Source: Omphiscola glabra (taxonomy: Eukaryota; Mollusca; Gastropoda; Lymnaeidae). Taken from it: a DNA stretch of 64,000 nt. Shown piece after piece: positions 28,198 through 37,626 of the stretch (positions are counted from its first letter, which is position 1; the number at the start of each line of letters is the position of its first letter). The notes under the pieces were generated by a model. It was not told where the DNA came from. It saw only the letters and a list, made by a program, of their open reading frames with translations, and made no database searches. Location: the NCBI GenBank assembly GCA_964017045.1, contig OZ024804.1, positions 27,940,348 to 28,004,347 on the forward strand, read 5' to 3'. Made by a program: the position numbers and the translations under genes.

Positions 28198-28369
28198 CTA
28201 AAAAAAAAAGGTCAAGAAAAGTAGAAGTGAAAACTGAACTTTGAACTCTGAATAAGATGACGTCATGGTTTGAGATAGGAAATACTGATATTGTTATATA
28301 TCAATTATGGAATCTTTGTATTAATAATCAATAATCATGACACATGTCAATAAAATAAGGCTGCACCTA

Positions 28370-28777
28370 TTTGTACACGGGTACCCGAATTGAGATGTTG
28401 GGATTAAAAAAACGATTAAAAATAGTATTGTTGGGTTTGTAAGACCAAATGAGGTATCAAATGAAAGATAATTGAATGTACTATACGTTTGTAAACTTAA
28501 TTCTTCATTTTAACTAAAATAAACTACTACAAACGACATCCGAATAGCATTAGTCAAAATGGATCCGGACACGCAGCGTCGCCATTCGCACCCGGGTACC
28601 ATTAGGCTCAATGCTATTGGTGGAAGTTTATTTTAGTAAAACTGAAGAATTAAGATTTCAAACGTAGTCCATTCAATTATCTTTCATTTGATACCTCATT
28701 TGGTCTTACAAACCCAACCATAATATTTTAAATCGTTTTTTAATGCCAACCTCTCAATTCTGGTATACGTGTACCAA
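28370..28777. mobile_element. 408-bp MITE with long inverted arms and TA duplication
   Basis: Left arm (from tttgtacacgggtacc) and right arm (ending cgtgtaccaa) are reverse complements over about 180 bp with moderate divergence. Both hold the inner gtaagaccaaatgaggtatc and atgaaagataattgaatg. Flanking TA dinucleotides (28,368-28,369 and 28,778-28,779) fit a Tc1/mariner-type element. The loop between the arms (about 28,550-28,610) is short and non-coding. Located in intron 12. Confidence 0.82.
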
Positions 28778-28853
28778 TAGCCACTTCGATAAAATAATTT
28801 GGAGCGATGATTTCATCTACACACCATCCAAATGTTTTCGTTGAACGGCTTAC

Positions 28854-29035
28854 ATTTCAAACTAAGCACAACTGTTTTGTTGACAGTGTTGCGATCCCCT
28901 CTGACCACACACGTGTAGATCCCCGTGTCTTCCAGTCGGGCTGAAGGTATCACAAGGACTCGGTTGTGGTCCTTGGTGTACGCCTGGGGATGTAGGGGGC
29001 CATCTTCTCTAACCCAGGAGTAGTACAGCGGGAGT
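28854..29035 (-). CDS. Cont: Contactin exon 12: second half of Ig3
   Basis: After acceptor cttctgcccag the first base completes AGA (Arg), then LPLYYSWVREDGPLHP, AYTKDHNRVLVIPSARLEDT and GIYTCVVRGDRN, ending VVLSLK. The tryptophan in YSWVR and the DTGIYTC motif complete the Ig fold. It ends one base into a codon at donor GTAAGC. Intron 12 carries a 408-bp inverted-repeat transposon. Confidence 0.94.
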
Positions 29036-29249
29036 CTGGGCAGAAGACAATATTTTTTTTTATGATTGTTGATTAATTTTATGTTTTTGAGCTGAGATAA
29101 GGGTGCTATTAACTAAAGTTTTTTTGTTTTCCCGTAATTATTCTGAAATCAGTCTTTTACACAACATTAGTAACAATTTATTTTATTTCCCCGCACATAT
29201 CAATTTTTTTATTGAGATTCTTCCGTTAAAAAAAAACAATAATCATTAC

Positions 29250-29803
29250 TATGACATGGCTATAACAAGATTACCTTTATGACATGGCTAAACAAGATTA
29301 CATTCATGACATTGCTATAACAAGATTACCTTCATGAAGTTGCTATAACAAGATTACCTTCATGACATTGCTATAACAAGATGACTATGACATGGCTATA
29401 ACAAGATTACCTTCATGACATTGCTATAACAAGATTACCTTCATGACATTGCTATAACAAGATTACCTTTATGACATTGCTATAACAAGATTACCTTCAT
29501 GACGTTGATATAACAAGATTAACTTCATGACATTGCTATAACAAGATTACCTTCATGACATTACTATAACAAGATTACCTTTATGACATTGCTATGACAA
29601 GATTACCTTCATGACATTGCTATAACAAGATTACCTTTATGACATTGCTATAACAAGATTACCTTCATGACGTTGATATAACAAGATTACCTTCATGACA
29701 TTGCTATAACAAGATTACCTTCATGACATTACTATAACAAGATTACCTTTATGACATTGCTATGACAAGATTACCTTTATGACATTACTATAACAAGCTT
29801 ACC
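29250..29803. repeat. 28-bp minisatellite copying the exon 11 donor
   Basis: About 20 units in intron 11. On the gene strand the unit contains tgaaggtaatcttgttatag; the real exon-intron boundary reads ggaaggtaagcttgttatag and passes straight into the array. Each unit thus carries AAG followed by GTAATC, a usable-looking 5' splice site. Confidence 0.93.
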
Positions 29804-29908
29804 TTCCATAAGCGAGGCATTCGATCTCCACGCCATCACCAACTATTGGCACAGCAGGGAAATATTGAGGGAACTTGTCTTGTATGTCAGGACCATATGT
29901 GTTGGCGT
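29803..29908 (-). CDS. Cont: Contactin exon 11: first half of Ig3
   Basis: After acceptor tctctccctcgtag the split codon A|AC gives Asn, then ANTYGPDIQDKFPQYF and VGDGVEIECLAYG. YGPDIxxKFPQ is the classic start of contactin Ig3, and IECLAYG carries its first cysteine. It ends two bases into a codon at donor GTAAGC (29,797-29,802). Reading on gives AGG TAA, an immediate stop. The following intron is mostly a 28-bp minisatellite that repeats this boundary. Confidence 0.94.
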
Positions 29909-30711
29909 CTACGAGGGAGAGACATTGGCAGAGTTTAGTGCAGTTTTATTAAATAATGAACAATTTCAAAGTGCATACAAAACACTTGCACTTATTATGA
30001 GCGCCATCTTTAGAGCTCTTTTTGCGAATTGTAACATTGAGCCTAATAATAATTGCATTTTTGAGTAACTGCGGGAGCGTCTCCGAAAAACTTGGGTGAG
30101 CCCACATGAGGTTCGCCTCAACGTGGCAGACTAGTAGGAAGCAACTGTTCTTCCGAAGAAAAAAACCCCGACCGACCGCATGATTCCCACCGAAACGGGA
30201 GTAGTAACGTCGTAATATGATTACTCGTTGCCGTTGATGGATATGAGGCTTGGGCGACGGTTAAAACCCATGCCGATGATTTTAGCTACGCGGCCCCGAG
30301 AAAGCCGCCCCTAGGCAACCGTTTCGCTCCAGCTTTCCGTCCCGACCAAAAGATTCCCTGAGCGGTGGGGAATGGTAACGCAACACTTTTCCTCCGGAGT
30401 AGAAGAAAACCCGACGAGACCCAAGGAGAGTGGACTGCGAACGCTTTAAACGCAGCATTCTCGGTCGACCGGACGTCCCCCAGGCCAGGGGGGGGGAAGG
30501 TTCCCGGCTTGTCTCCGCGCGGTCTGTTGGCGGGGAAATCCGCGTCTGGTCCATGTGGAGGTGTGGAGGGGGACATTAAGAGCTCACTCTCGACGGTCCA
30601 CCGACGCCGTTTCACACTGTGATGTTTCAGCAGAATGATTCCCCGCACCTCGTCCACACATACACCCAAGTCCTTTGGTCGGCATGTTTTTAGTTGCATG
30701 CTGACTATGCA

Positions 30712-30912
30712 GGCTGGGTGGTCCAGCGGTCTAAACTGACTCAATCTAAATAGTGTGGAGTTCAATCCCCACCAAAGCCAAGACAAGTAAAGACATCCCA
30801 AGCACCGGGTTGATGGGGTTCGTAAGCCTTGCACGGCAAATCATCTAAGAGAAGGTAAACTCTGAATTGAAAACAAGAGCCAGAATAATCAATAAATTGA
30901 TCGTGGGTCCTC
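30712..30912 (+). mobile_element. tRNA-derived SINE, copy 1
   Basis: Begins ggctgggtggtccagcggtc (A-box-like) and continues to gtggagttcaatccccacc, with a B box (gttcaatcc). It then shares aaagcc, catcccaagca, aatcatctaagagaaggtaa and actctgaattgaaaac with the copy near 53,897. The tRNA-like head and a common body in two distant places identify a SINE family; its ends are not defined. Confidence 0.72.
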
Positions 30913-31544
30913 AAATATAGGAATATAGGAAAGGAAGGAGGTCCTGCCACCTACCCCTTGGCGCTATACCCAGGGAACGTAACAACCATTTCGTGGGCCT
31001 ATTTGAGCAGACAAAGATGTATGGTATATGCCGAAATTGTAGCAACTACAGACAGTGGTACTGCCAGTTGTGGACATATCTGCAATTGAAATTATGGTAG
31101 AAACAGTGCAGGGATCATGCTTACTATATTGAAAATAATGGATATAAGCCATGAAGTGGGTAGTGGCAGCATCATGCTAATGATTCGTAGTTCCAGCTAC
31201 CTCGCGAACAATTTATGAAATAAAAATCTCACTGTTGAAAACCCCATAGGAGGGCGTCCACTGATTCCCCGGGATGGGCAGTGGAGGTTATTAGGACGTC
31301 CCCATCCCGACCCCTGGGAAAATAGATGGCTAGTACTGTAAGAAAGCAGCACTATCGAACGACCGGATGTCCGAAAGTCGAGATGGGTCTCGTAAAACTT
31401 ATCAGTTCCTAATGTAATTTTTAACTGGATTCCCTCGCAAAGAGCGCTCACCTTTGCGGTGCGAGAGACTAGCGGGCTTTGAGCGCAACTGAAGTGTATG
31501 ACCGAGCTAATAATTCGGCACCCTCACCAAGGCCGAATGACTCC

Positions 31545-31628
31545 TGGACAAGAGAACGAATGACTCCTGGACAAGAGACCGAATGACTCATGGACAAGAG
31601 ACCGAATGACTCCTGGACAAGAGACCTA
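31545..31628. repeat. 22-bp tandem repeat, 4 copies
   Basis: gaatgactcctggacaagag recurs four times with single changes, inside the transposon-derived block of intron 10. Confidence 0.85.
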
Positions 31629-31662
31629 AGGGACGCGACGCTGCGTTCATTTCTTTCTGTTC

Positions 31663-31778
31663 TAACGGCTTGCACAATCGATACCTTTAACCTAAGTCTG
31701 GATGAACGTCTAGACCCCTAACGGCTTGCACGATCGATACCTTTAACCTAAGTCTGGATGAACGTCTAGACCCCTGTG
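31663..31778. repeat. 58-bp tandem duplication
   Basis: Two adjacent, nearly identical 58-bp copies beginning aacggcttgcac and ending gtctagacccct; I see one difference (caatcgat against cgatcgat). Confidence 0.9.
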
Positions 31779-31939
31779 CGTCGTTGTTGGGGAACTGGTT
31801 GGCGCATGGGATTGCTACTGTCGGAGATGGCTTGAGGAGTGGGGGGGGGGGGGCTATCTCTCTCCTTGCCGGGGACTAAGATCAGTCCGAAATGTAGTGA
31901 ATAAGTGACTGATCGTGATAGAAGTGGGTACGATGACTG

Positions 31940-32250
31940 ATGGTCCTGCAACTGAATATGTGTGGTATTGAGACAGAAAGCGCACAAAATAACCAAACTA
32001 CTCAATGAACAAGAAGTGCACGTAGCCTTACTCCAAGAAACGCTGCTATATGGCGAACTGTTTCAATTAACTGGTTATTCGCTATACCATTGCCTATGCA
32101 CCCGATGTCGACGTCTTGCTACATCTGTTCGAAACGATCTCACTGTTGAAGAGCTGCAACAAAACGGATACTCTAACCTTGAGAGTATTCAAGAAGGTCA
32201 TCGCTTTTATAGTAACGAGCTGCAGGCTGAGCCTTATTTTGTAGAATACT
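31940..32250 (+). pseudogene. Non-LTR retrotransposon fragment, endonuclease start
   Basis: The translation LRQKAHKITKLLNEQEVH then VALLQETLLYGELFQL and GYSLYHCLC matches the start of the AP-type endonuclease of LINEs; the conserved ALLQET carries the catalytic Glu. The preceding QLNINGI-type motif is frameshifted (tgtggtattgagacag has an extra base). The rest of the endonuclease and the reverse transcriptase are absent, so the copy is dead. It sits in plus orientation in intron 10, opposite to the contactin gene. Confidence 0.78.
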
Positions 32251-32359
32251 CGTTAACAGTCATTGTTTTTTTTAAAAACAAAAACAGCCACGGCCAATAA
32301 GTAATTGTGAAATGAAAAATATTATTAATGATGATTTTTTTTCTGCACCCCCACCCCCG

Positions 32360-32461
32360 GTAAGTTTTCCCTAGTTTTTGTCAGTTGTGTTCACTGTTCA
32401 CACCCCTCCTGTAAGTTTTCCCTAGTTTTTGTCAGTTGTGTCCACTGTTCACACCCCGCCG
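32360..32461. repeat. 51-bp direct duplication
   Basis: gtaagttttccctagttttt occurs at 32,360 and 32,411 with matching downstream bases to cactgttcacacccc. Located in intron 10 just beyond the exon 10 donor. Confidence 0.85.
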
Positions 32462-32483
32462 AGTTCATAAATGAAACGCTTAC

Positions 32484-32596
32484 TCTCTCCCGTGACAACC
32501 AGTTGTATTCCCATGGATGTCCTTGAAGGGGGCTGCTCCCCGGCCAAAACGTGACCACTTCTTGGTGCCATAAAAACCATACAATAATACTCGTCC
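32484..32596 (-). CDS. Cont: Contactin exon 10: end of Ig2
   Basis: After acceptor tcaattccag the first base completes CAG (Gln), then DEYYCMVFMAPRSG with the second Ig2 cysteine, HVLAGEQPPSRTSMGIQ and LVVTGE. The QPPSRTSMGI stretch is typical of the invertebrate contactin Ig2-Ig3 junction. It ends one base into a codon at donor GTAAGC. The same bases also read as HPWEYNWLSRER in another frame, which looks Ig-like but does not fit the phase. Confidence 0.92.
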
Positions 32597-32869
32597 CTGG
32601 AATTGATGAAAAAAAAAAGTTTTTATTCCTCATAACTTGTGAATATAATTTAATTATCATTCATAACAAATATTCCCAAATCTTTATGCCTAACCATTAA
32701 AATGAAGTAAAATTGAAATCCATTAAATAAGTTGTCAAGTATAAATTTAGGAGATGTCTAACTCAAAAAAAAAAAAAAAAAAAGGTCGTAGTCCATAACC
32801 TTCTACACCCTAAATCGAAATCTGATCCTTTGATAATCCTTATCCATAATTCCAAAGCCCCTGAAAAGT

Positions 32870-33415
32870 CTCCTCATAACACCCCTTACCCATTAAATCC
32901 TCACCTCAACAAAGTACACCCTCTCAACTTAACACACCCTCGAGTCAACAAAATACACCCTCACCTCAATAGGAAACACCCTCACCTCAACAAAATACAC
33001 CCTCACCTCAACAATATAACCCTCTCAACTTAACACACCCTCACCTCATCCAAAAAACACCCTCACCTCAACAAAATACACCCTCACCTCAACAATATAA
33101 CCCTCTCAACTTAACACACCATCACCTCATCCAAAAAACACCCTCACCTCAACAAAATACACCCTCACCTCAACAAAATACACTCTCAATTCAACAAAAC
33201 AAATCCCCACCTCAACAAAACCCACTCTCACCTCAACAAAATACACCCTCACCTCAACAAAATACACCCTCACCTCAACAAAATACACTCTCAATTCAAC
33301 AAAACACATCCCAACCTCAACAAAACACACCCTCACCTCAACAAAATACAGCTTCACCTCAACAAAATACACTCTCACCTCAACAAAACACACTCTCACA
33401 CCCTCACCTCAACAG
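32870..33415. repeat. 21-bp minisatellite
   Basis: About 25 units related to ctcaacaaaatacaccctca, some longer by insertion of ttaacacaccctc. Located in intron 9. On the gene strand the unit reads gaggtgagg, which also resembles a donor. Confidence 0.88.
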
Positions 33416-33524
33416 TATTTACCCCTACTTCAATATTAACCATCATCCCACCCCACACGATATCCTAGTAAGAAAAAGGAAATATAATTGCTAATACTGT
33501 AGGTTGATTCTGGTTGTTTACCAA

Positions 33525-34381
33525 CCAATTGTTGAATTACTGGATGTTGACCAACCCATTGTTGACCTACTGGATGTTGACCAACCCATTTTTGACCTAC
33601 TGGATGTTGACCAACCCATTGTTGACCTACTGGATGTTGACCAACCCATTGTTGACCTACTGGATGTTAACCAACCCATTGTTGACCTACTGGATGTTGA
33701 ACAACCCATTGTTGACCTACTGGATGTTGACCAACCCATTGTTGACCTACTGGATGTTGACCAACCCATTGTTGACCTACTAGATGTTGACCAACCCATT
33801 GTTGACCTACTGGATGTTGACCAACCCATTGTTGACCTACTGGATGTTGACCAACCCATTGTTGACCTACTGGATGTTGACCAACCCATTGTTGACCTAC
33901 TGGATGTTGACCAACCCATTGTTGACCTACTGGATGTTGACCAACCCATTGTTGACCTACTGGATGTTGACCAACCCATTGTTGAACTACTGGATATTGA
34001 CCAACCCATTGTTGACCTACTGGATGTTGACCAACCCATTGTTGACCTACTGGATGTTGACCAACCCATTGTTGACCTACTGGATGTTGACCAACCCATT
34101 GTTGACCTACTAGATGTTGACCAACCCATTGTTGACCTACTGGATGTTGACCAACCCATTGTTGACCTACTGGATGTTGACCAACCCATTGTTGACCTAC
34201 TGGATGTTGACCAACCCATTGTTGACCTACTGGATGTTGACCAACCCATTGTTGACCTACTGGATGTTGACCAACCCATTGTTGAACTACTGGATATTGA
34301 CCAACCCATTGTTGACCTACTGGATGTTGACCAATCTATTTTTAACCTACTGGATGTTGACCAACCTATCGTTCGACTTAC
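33525..34381. repeat. 30-bp minisatellite related to the exon 9 donor
   Basis: About 28 units, very homogeneous, beginning at the exon 9 donor. Gene-strand boundary: gatcagtaagtcgaacga; array unit: catccagtaggtcaacaa. Every unit thus keeps a GTAGGT in place of GTAAGT. Open frames on both strands (for example 33,504-34,460) result from the 30-bp period. Confidence 0.88.
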
Positions 34382-34499
34382 TGATCAGCTGCCTGAACCT
34401 CAGATATATACAGCCCGCCATTTCTGGAAAGGAAATATTGCGCGTTTAGTTCCGGCCTGATGAAGTTAAAATTGGACTTGTACCAGCTGTACCGGAGAT
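34382..34499 (-). CDS. Cont: Contactin exon 9: middle of Ig2
   Basis: After acceptor ctttcttccacag the split codon gives Asp, then LRYSWYKSNFNFIRPEL and NAQYFLSRNGGLYISEVQAAD. RYSWYK holds the Ig tryptophan and GGLYISEVQAAD is the strand before the second cysteine. It ends two bases into a codon (CA) at donor GTAAGT (34,376-34,381); reading on gives CAG TAA, a stop. A 30-bp minisatellite of about 28 units, related to this boundary, starts directly at the donor. Confidence 0.92.
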
Positions 34500-34534
34500 C
34501 TGTGGAAGAAAGATGTCGGGTTTACTGGAGGAGA

Positions 34535-34745
34535 TAGGTGAGGAATGAAATAGTGGGCAATACAGTGATGGGGAAGGAAATGGTGGTGAAAGAAAGTTAG
34601 GGAATGAAATGTCGGAAAATGAATTGATGTAAATGAAATGGTGAGGAATGAAATGGTGGAAAATGAAATGGTGGGGAAACTGGTGGGAAATGAAATTATG
34701 AGAAATGAGATGGTGGGGAAGAAAATGGTGAGATTTAGAGGATAG
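34535..34745. repeat. GGAAATGAAATGGTG-type minisatellite in intron 8
   Basis: Degenerate units around gaatgaaatggtgggaaat fill most of intron 8. The phrase tggggaaactggtgggaaat also occurs in intron 3 (near 38,528), so the two arrays share sequence. Confidence 0.75.
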
Positions 34746-34862
34746 CGGTTATAAGGAATGGCTTTAGTGGATGGGGAGATATATTTTTTAAATAAAGGGG
34801 GGATGATCAATTTATTCCTCGTAATTAAATAAATAGGTAATTTTATTTAGACTGAAAGTTAC

Positions 34863-34958
34863 CTGTGTTGTGAGTTGGTGCCTGGCAGATCACGTCCTTC
34901 CCCATGTACATAGTGGCCTGGACGGGGCTTGGTCGGACATTAGGAAACTGACCCAGGT
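34863..34958 (-). CDS. Cont: Contactin exon 8: first part of Ig2
   Basis: After acceptor ctctatcag the split codon gives Tyr, then LGQFPNVRPSPVQ and MYMGKDVICQAPTHNT. YLGQFP is the standard Ig1-Ig2 junction in contactins, and VIC carries the first Ig2 cysteine. It ends one base into a codon at donor GTAACT. Intron 8 is short (363 bp) and mostly a GGAAATGAAATGGTG-type minisatellite. Confidence 0.92.
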
Positions 34959-35124
34959 CTGATAGAGGTAATGTTAATACATGGCATTAAAATCAGTTTT
35001 AAATGAACAAAAACATCTTTTTGTATCAAGTTATTGTATTATGAAGAAACAATTCACACATCTCAGTGTCCAAATATCTCGCTTTCCACATTTGACACAA
35101 CACAACGACCAATCACAACCATAC

Positions 35125-35451
35125 TACCAGCCACAAGACTACTCACAGCCATAAGATTACTCACAGCCATAAGATTACTCACAGCCATAAGATTACTCAC
35201 AGCCATAAGATTACTCATAGCCATAAGATTACTCACAGCCATAAGACCACTCACAGCCATAAGACTACTCACAGCCATAAGAATACTCACAGCCATAAGA
35301 CTACTCACAGCCATAAGACTACTCACAGCCATAAGACTACTCACAGCCATAAGACTACTCACAGCCGTAAGACTACTCACAGCCATAAGACTACTCACAG
35401 CCATAAGACTACTCACAGCCGTAAGACTACTCACAGCCATAAGACAGCTCT
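35125..35451. repeat. 18-bp minisatellite copying the exon 7 donor
   Basis: About 18 units. On the gene strand the exon 7 boundary gtcttatggctgtgagta is identical to the array unit, so a perfect 5' splice site (GTGAGT) with its exonic flank is repeated every 18 bp. Some units vary (tcttatgg, gtcttacgg). Confidence 0.94.
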
Positions 35452-35528
35452 ACAGGTGCAGACATGACTGTCCCTAGCTTGTTGGATACCACGCACGTGT
35501 AAGATCTGACGTCCTTGTCCGGATCTGG
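35435..35528 (-). CDS. Cont: Contactin exon 7: end of Ig1
   Basis: After acceptor attcattcag it reads PDPDKDVRSYTCVVSNKLG, with the DxxxYxC motif and second Ig1 cysteine, then TVMSAPVELSYG. It ends one base into a codon at donor GTGAGT (35,429-35,434). The donor is the first of a run of about 18 near-identical exon-end-plus-donor copies in the intron. Reading past the true donor gives TGT GAG TAG, an immediate stop, so only the first site preserves the frame. Confidence 0.93.
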
Positions 35529-35564
35529 CTGAATGAATAATCAAACATGAACTGATTAAACCTA

Positions 35565-35832
35565 TACAGGTTGACCTATACTTGTTGATCTATACAGGTT
35601 GACCTATACATGTTGACCTATACTGGTTGACCTATACAGGTTGACCTATACAGGTTGACCTATACAGGTTGACCTATAATGGTTGACCTATACTGGTTGA
35701 CCTATACAGATTGACCTATACAGGATAATCTTTCAGGTTGATCTATACAGGTTGACCTATACAGGTTGACCTATACAGGTTAATCTTTACAGGTTGATCT
35801 TTACAGGTTGATCTATACAGGTTGACCTGCAC
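35565..35832. repeat. 14-bp minisatellite in intron 6
   Basis: About 19 units of gttgacctatacag with small variations, between exons 6 and 7. Confidence 0.9.
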
Positions 35833-35897
35833 AAATTGCATAAAGCGCCCGTAACAAGTTAGACTAAAATTAGGTCCACCAATATCTTTTCACTCAC

Positions 35898-35973
35898 GTT
35901 ATGGATTGTCAGCCGCCCATTGGTCACGTCATAGCGAGGGTCAAGGTCAGAGTTGACCTCCTCGTCTTGCTGC
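35898..35973 (-). CDS. Cont: Contactin exon 6: middle of Ig1
   Basis: A 76-bp exon. After acceptor aatgcag the first base completes AGG (Arg), then QQDEEVNSDLDP, RYDVTNGRLTIHN. The GRLTIHN strand is the usual E strand before the second Ig cysteine. It ends in phase 0 at a strong donor (GTGAGT). An AG four bases further in (gcag inside gcaggcag) would break phase. Small exons that cut through Ig folds are the rule in this gene. Confidence 0.9.
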
Positions 35974-36291
35974 CTGCATTTCAAGCAATACATTACGCAA
36001 AGTACTTTCAATATTATGTCTTGACAAGATTGACGGCCAAAAGAATAATGACATACCGAATAAATTTAAATAAATATTATGAGAATATTAAATCAAACGG
36101 CTTATTAAATGTTAACTGATACATTATTGCTATGTAGAAGTTATCTTTGAAAAAAAAAATTGTACTAAATTGTTTCAGTAAATTTTAAACCACACCACCC
36201 ATGCCAACTAACGTAATGTGTTCGTAAATAGGCAACAATAAGTTCTTGCAATTATGTACAAACAAAACACAAAGAAAGGCTCTGAAGTCAC

Positions 36292-36469
36292 CTGTTTGTT
36301 GATTGTCTGACCCACTTGTATGTCGGACGGGGGTTGCCTGATGCCACACACTCCAACACGACGGTAGACGTCCGACCGGCCAACTCATAGAACATGGTGT
36401 CCGGTGAGATGAATGAGATGCCTGGACCCCGCTCCCATTGGTTGGGGTCACTGGTGTTTGTACCGTACG
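36292..36469 (-). CDS. Cont: Contactin exon 5: lectin-Ig linker and first half of Ig1
   Basis: Acceptor gatttcccag; the split codon gives Ser in RDFSYGTNTSDPNQWERGPG. The segment then enters Ig1 with ISFISPDTMFYELAG, VVLECVASG (first Ig cysteine), NPRPTYKWVR (Ig tryptophan) and QSTN. It ends two bases into a codon at donor GTGACT (plus 36,286-36,291). The RDF-Y linker followed by a GPxF-like strand is characteristic of contactins after the lectin domain. Confidence 0.93.
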
Positions 36470-36544
36470 CTGGGAAATCGTAGAAAAATAAATATCGTGT
36501 TTGTATCATTCCACCGTAGATTGGAGTTTCTAATATTTGGAATA

Positions 36545-36783
36545 TTTTTTAAAAAAAAGTCACCCCCACCCAAAAAAAAAAATAAAAAAAATAAATAAAC
36601 AAGAAACACCAAACAAATAAAAAACAAACAAACAAAAGAAAAAACAAAAAACAAAAAAAAACAACAACAAACAAACAAAAATACAAACAAAAAACAAACA
36701 AACAAACAAACAAAAATGAACAATTTAAAAAAACAACAAACAAACAAACAAACAAAAAAACGAACAATTTAAAAAAACAACAA

Positions 36784-36825
<42 letters not shown>
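36545..36825. repeat. A-rich (CAAA)n and poly-A tract
   Basis: Low-complexity stretch in intron 4 immediately upstream of exon 5 in gene orientation. On the gene strand it is pyrimidine-rich (T and GTTT). Confidence 0.9.
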
Positions 36826-36849
36826 AACACGGAGTTGCTCTAATTTAGA

Positions 36850-36967
36850 CGCAGTTCTACCAACAAGTTCCCAGATTGTGGACCTCAGTTAGTTCTACCA
36901 ACGAGTTCCCAGATTGTGGACCTCAGTTAGTTCTACAAAAGAGTTCCCAGATTGTGGACGTCAGTTC
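36850..36967. repeat. 38-bp tandem repeat, 3 copies
   Basis: gttcccagattgtggac recurs three times with gttctac spacers, in intron 4. Confidence 0.85.
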
Positions 36968-36999
36968 CACAGGGCCGTGTCTCAATTAGACTAAAAATA

Positions 37000-37405
37000 A
37001 TATTGGAAGTAATGCACTTTATATCCAAATTATTGCACCCCCCCCCCCCCCAAAGTATGTTATGCAAAAAAAAAAATTTAATTATATAAATGTTCTAATG
37101 ACCCACCCTCTTTTACACCGCATATTAATTTCACCAACTATTTCAGAATAAACCAAAGCAAATATTATGCATCAAACGCGTTTGCGATATTTTTAAAAAA
37201 GAATCTACTTTAGCGCAGTTATCGGGAATTTCATTTTATCTTCCCTTTGAAACACAGGAAAAACTGAATTTTGGAGGGGGGGGGGGGCAAGTTTCAGCTC
37301 GATAGCATGAAGGAAAGTTGGTCAAATAGCCGTCCGAATATTTAGTCCCCCAGCCAGTCAGCCAGCCACAGACAAAGCGAAGTTAATTTAAAAGATTTAC
37401 AAATT
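37000..37405 (+). repeat. Dispersed ~440-bp repeat, copy A
   Basis: Shares with the copies at 48,470 and 63,380 a poly-C tract, ttttacaccgca, a poly-G tract, gtttcagctcgata, tcaaatagccgtccgaatat and a closing caaagcgaagttaa. The order is the same in all three. It lies in intron 4, in the same orientation as the others. Confidence 0.75.
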
Positions 37406-37551
37406 AAACCGGTCGCGATAAAGGTGATTCTGGAATGAAGCCACTTGCTCACGTCGGGTTTTCTGTGTGCCCATTTTAAGCAAGAAGTTTGGGGAATTCG
37501 ATTTATACTAACTTTTCTGTAATCCTGATCACAAAAAAACTTAAAAACTAA

Positions 37552-37626
37552 CTTACAGAAATCTCTCATCCCAACTTACAGAAATCTCTCATCCCAACAT
37601 ACAGAAATTTATCATCACAACTTACA
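37552..37626. repeat. 23-bp tandem copies of the exon 4 donor
   Basis: The exon 4 boundary agagatttctgtaagttg is followed by three further 23-bp copies, with donors at 37,597 (GTATGT), 37,574 and 37,551 (both GTAAGT). Copies 3 and 4 keep the full core. Confidence 0.93.

Larger units (their letters stand above)
30060..31940 (+). other. Transposon-derived block in intron 10, mostly unclassified
   Basis: More GC-rich than its surroundings, with no Ig-like reading on either strand. It ends in a LINE endonuclease fragment at 31,940 and contains a tRNA-like SINE head near 30,712. The open frames at 30,286-30,834 (minus) and 30,365-30,622 (plus) look like chance frames. The block may be the 5' untranslated part of the LINE with later insertions (inference). 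Confidence 0.5.

Noticed and set aside
30286..30834. 182-codon minus-strand gene
   Set aside because: It overlaps the transposon-derived block and the SINE copy, resembles no family and lacks splice or start support.
32484..32521. A 38-bp exon reading HPWEYNWLSRER as part of Ig2
   Set aside because: Exon 9 (34,382-34,499) already supplies the Ig2 tryptophan strand, and the phase and conserved residues instead support the longer exon 10 in another frame.
33504..34460. Protein-coding gene from the 318-codon plus frame or the 263-codon minus frame
   Set aside because: Both are products of a 30-bp minisatellite; the right end of the plus frame is antisense to contactin exon 9.
36549..36830. Membrane protein rich in Phe and Cys on the minus strand
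   Set aside because: It is the translation of a poly-A and CAAA low-complexity tract.
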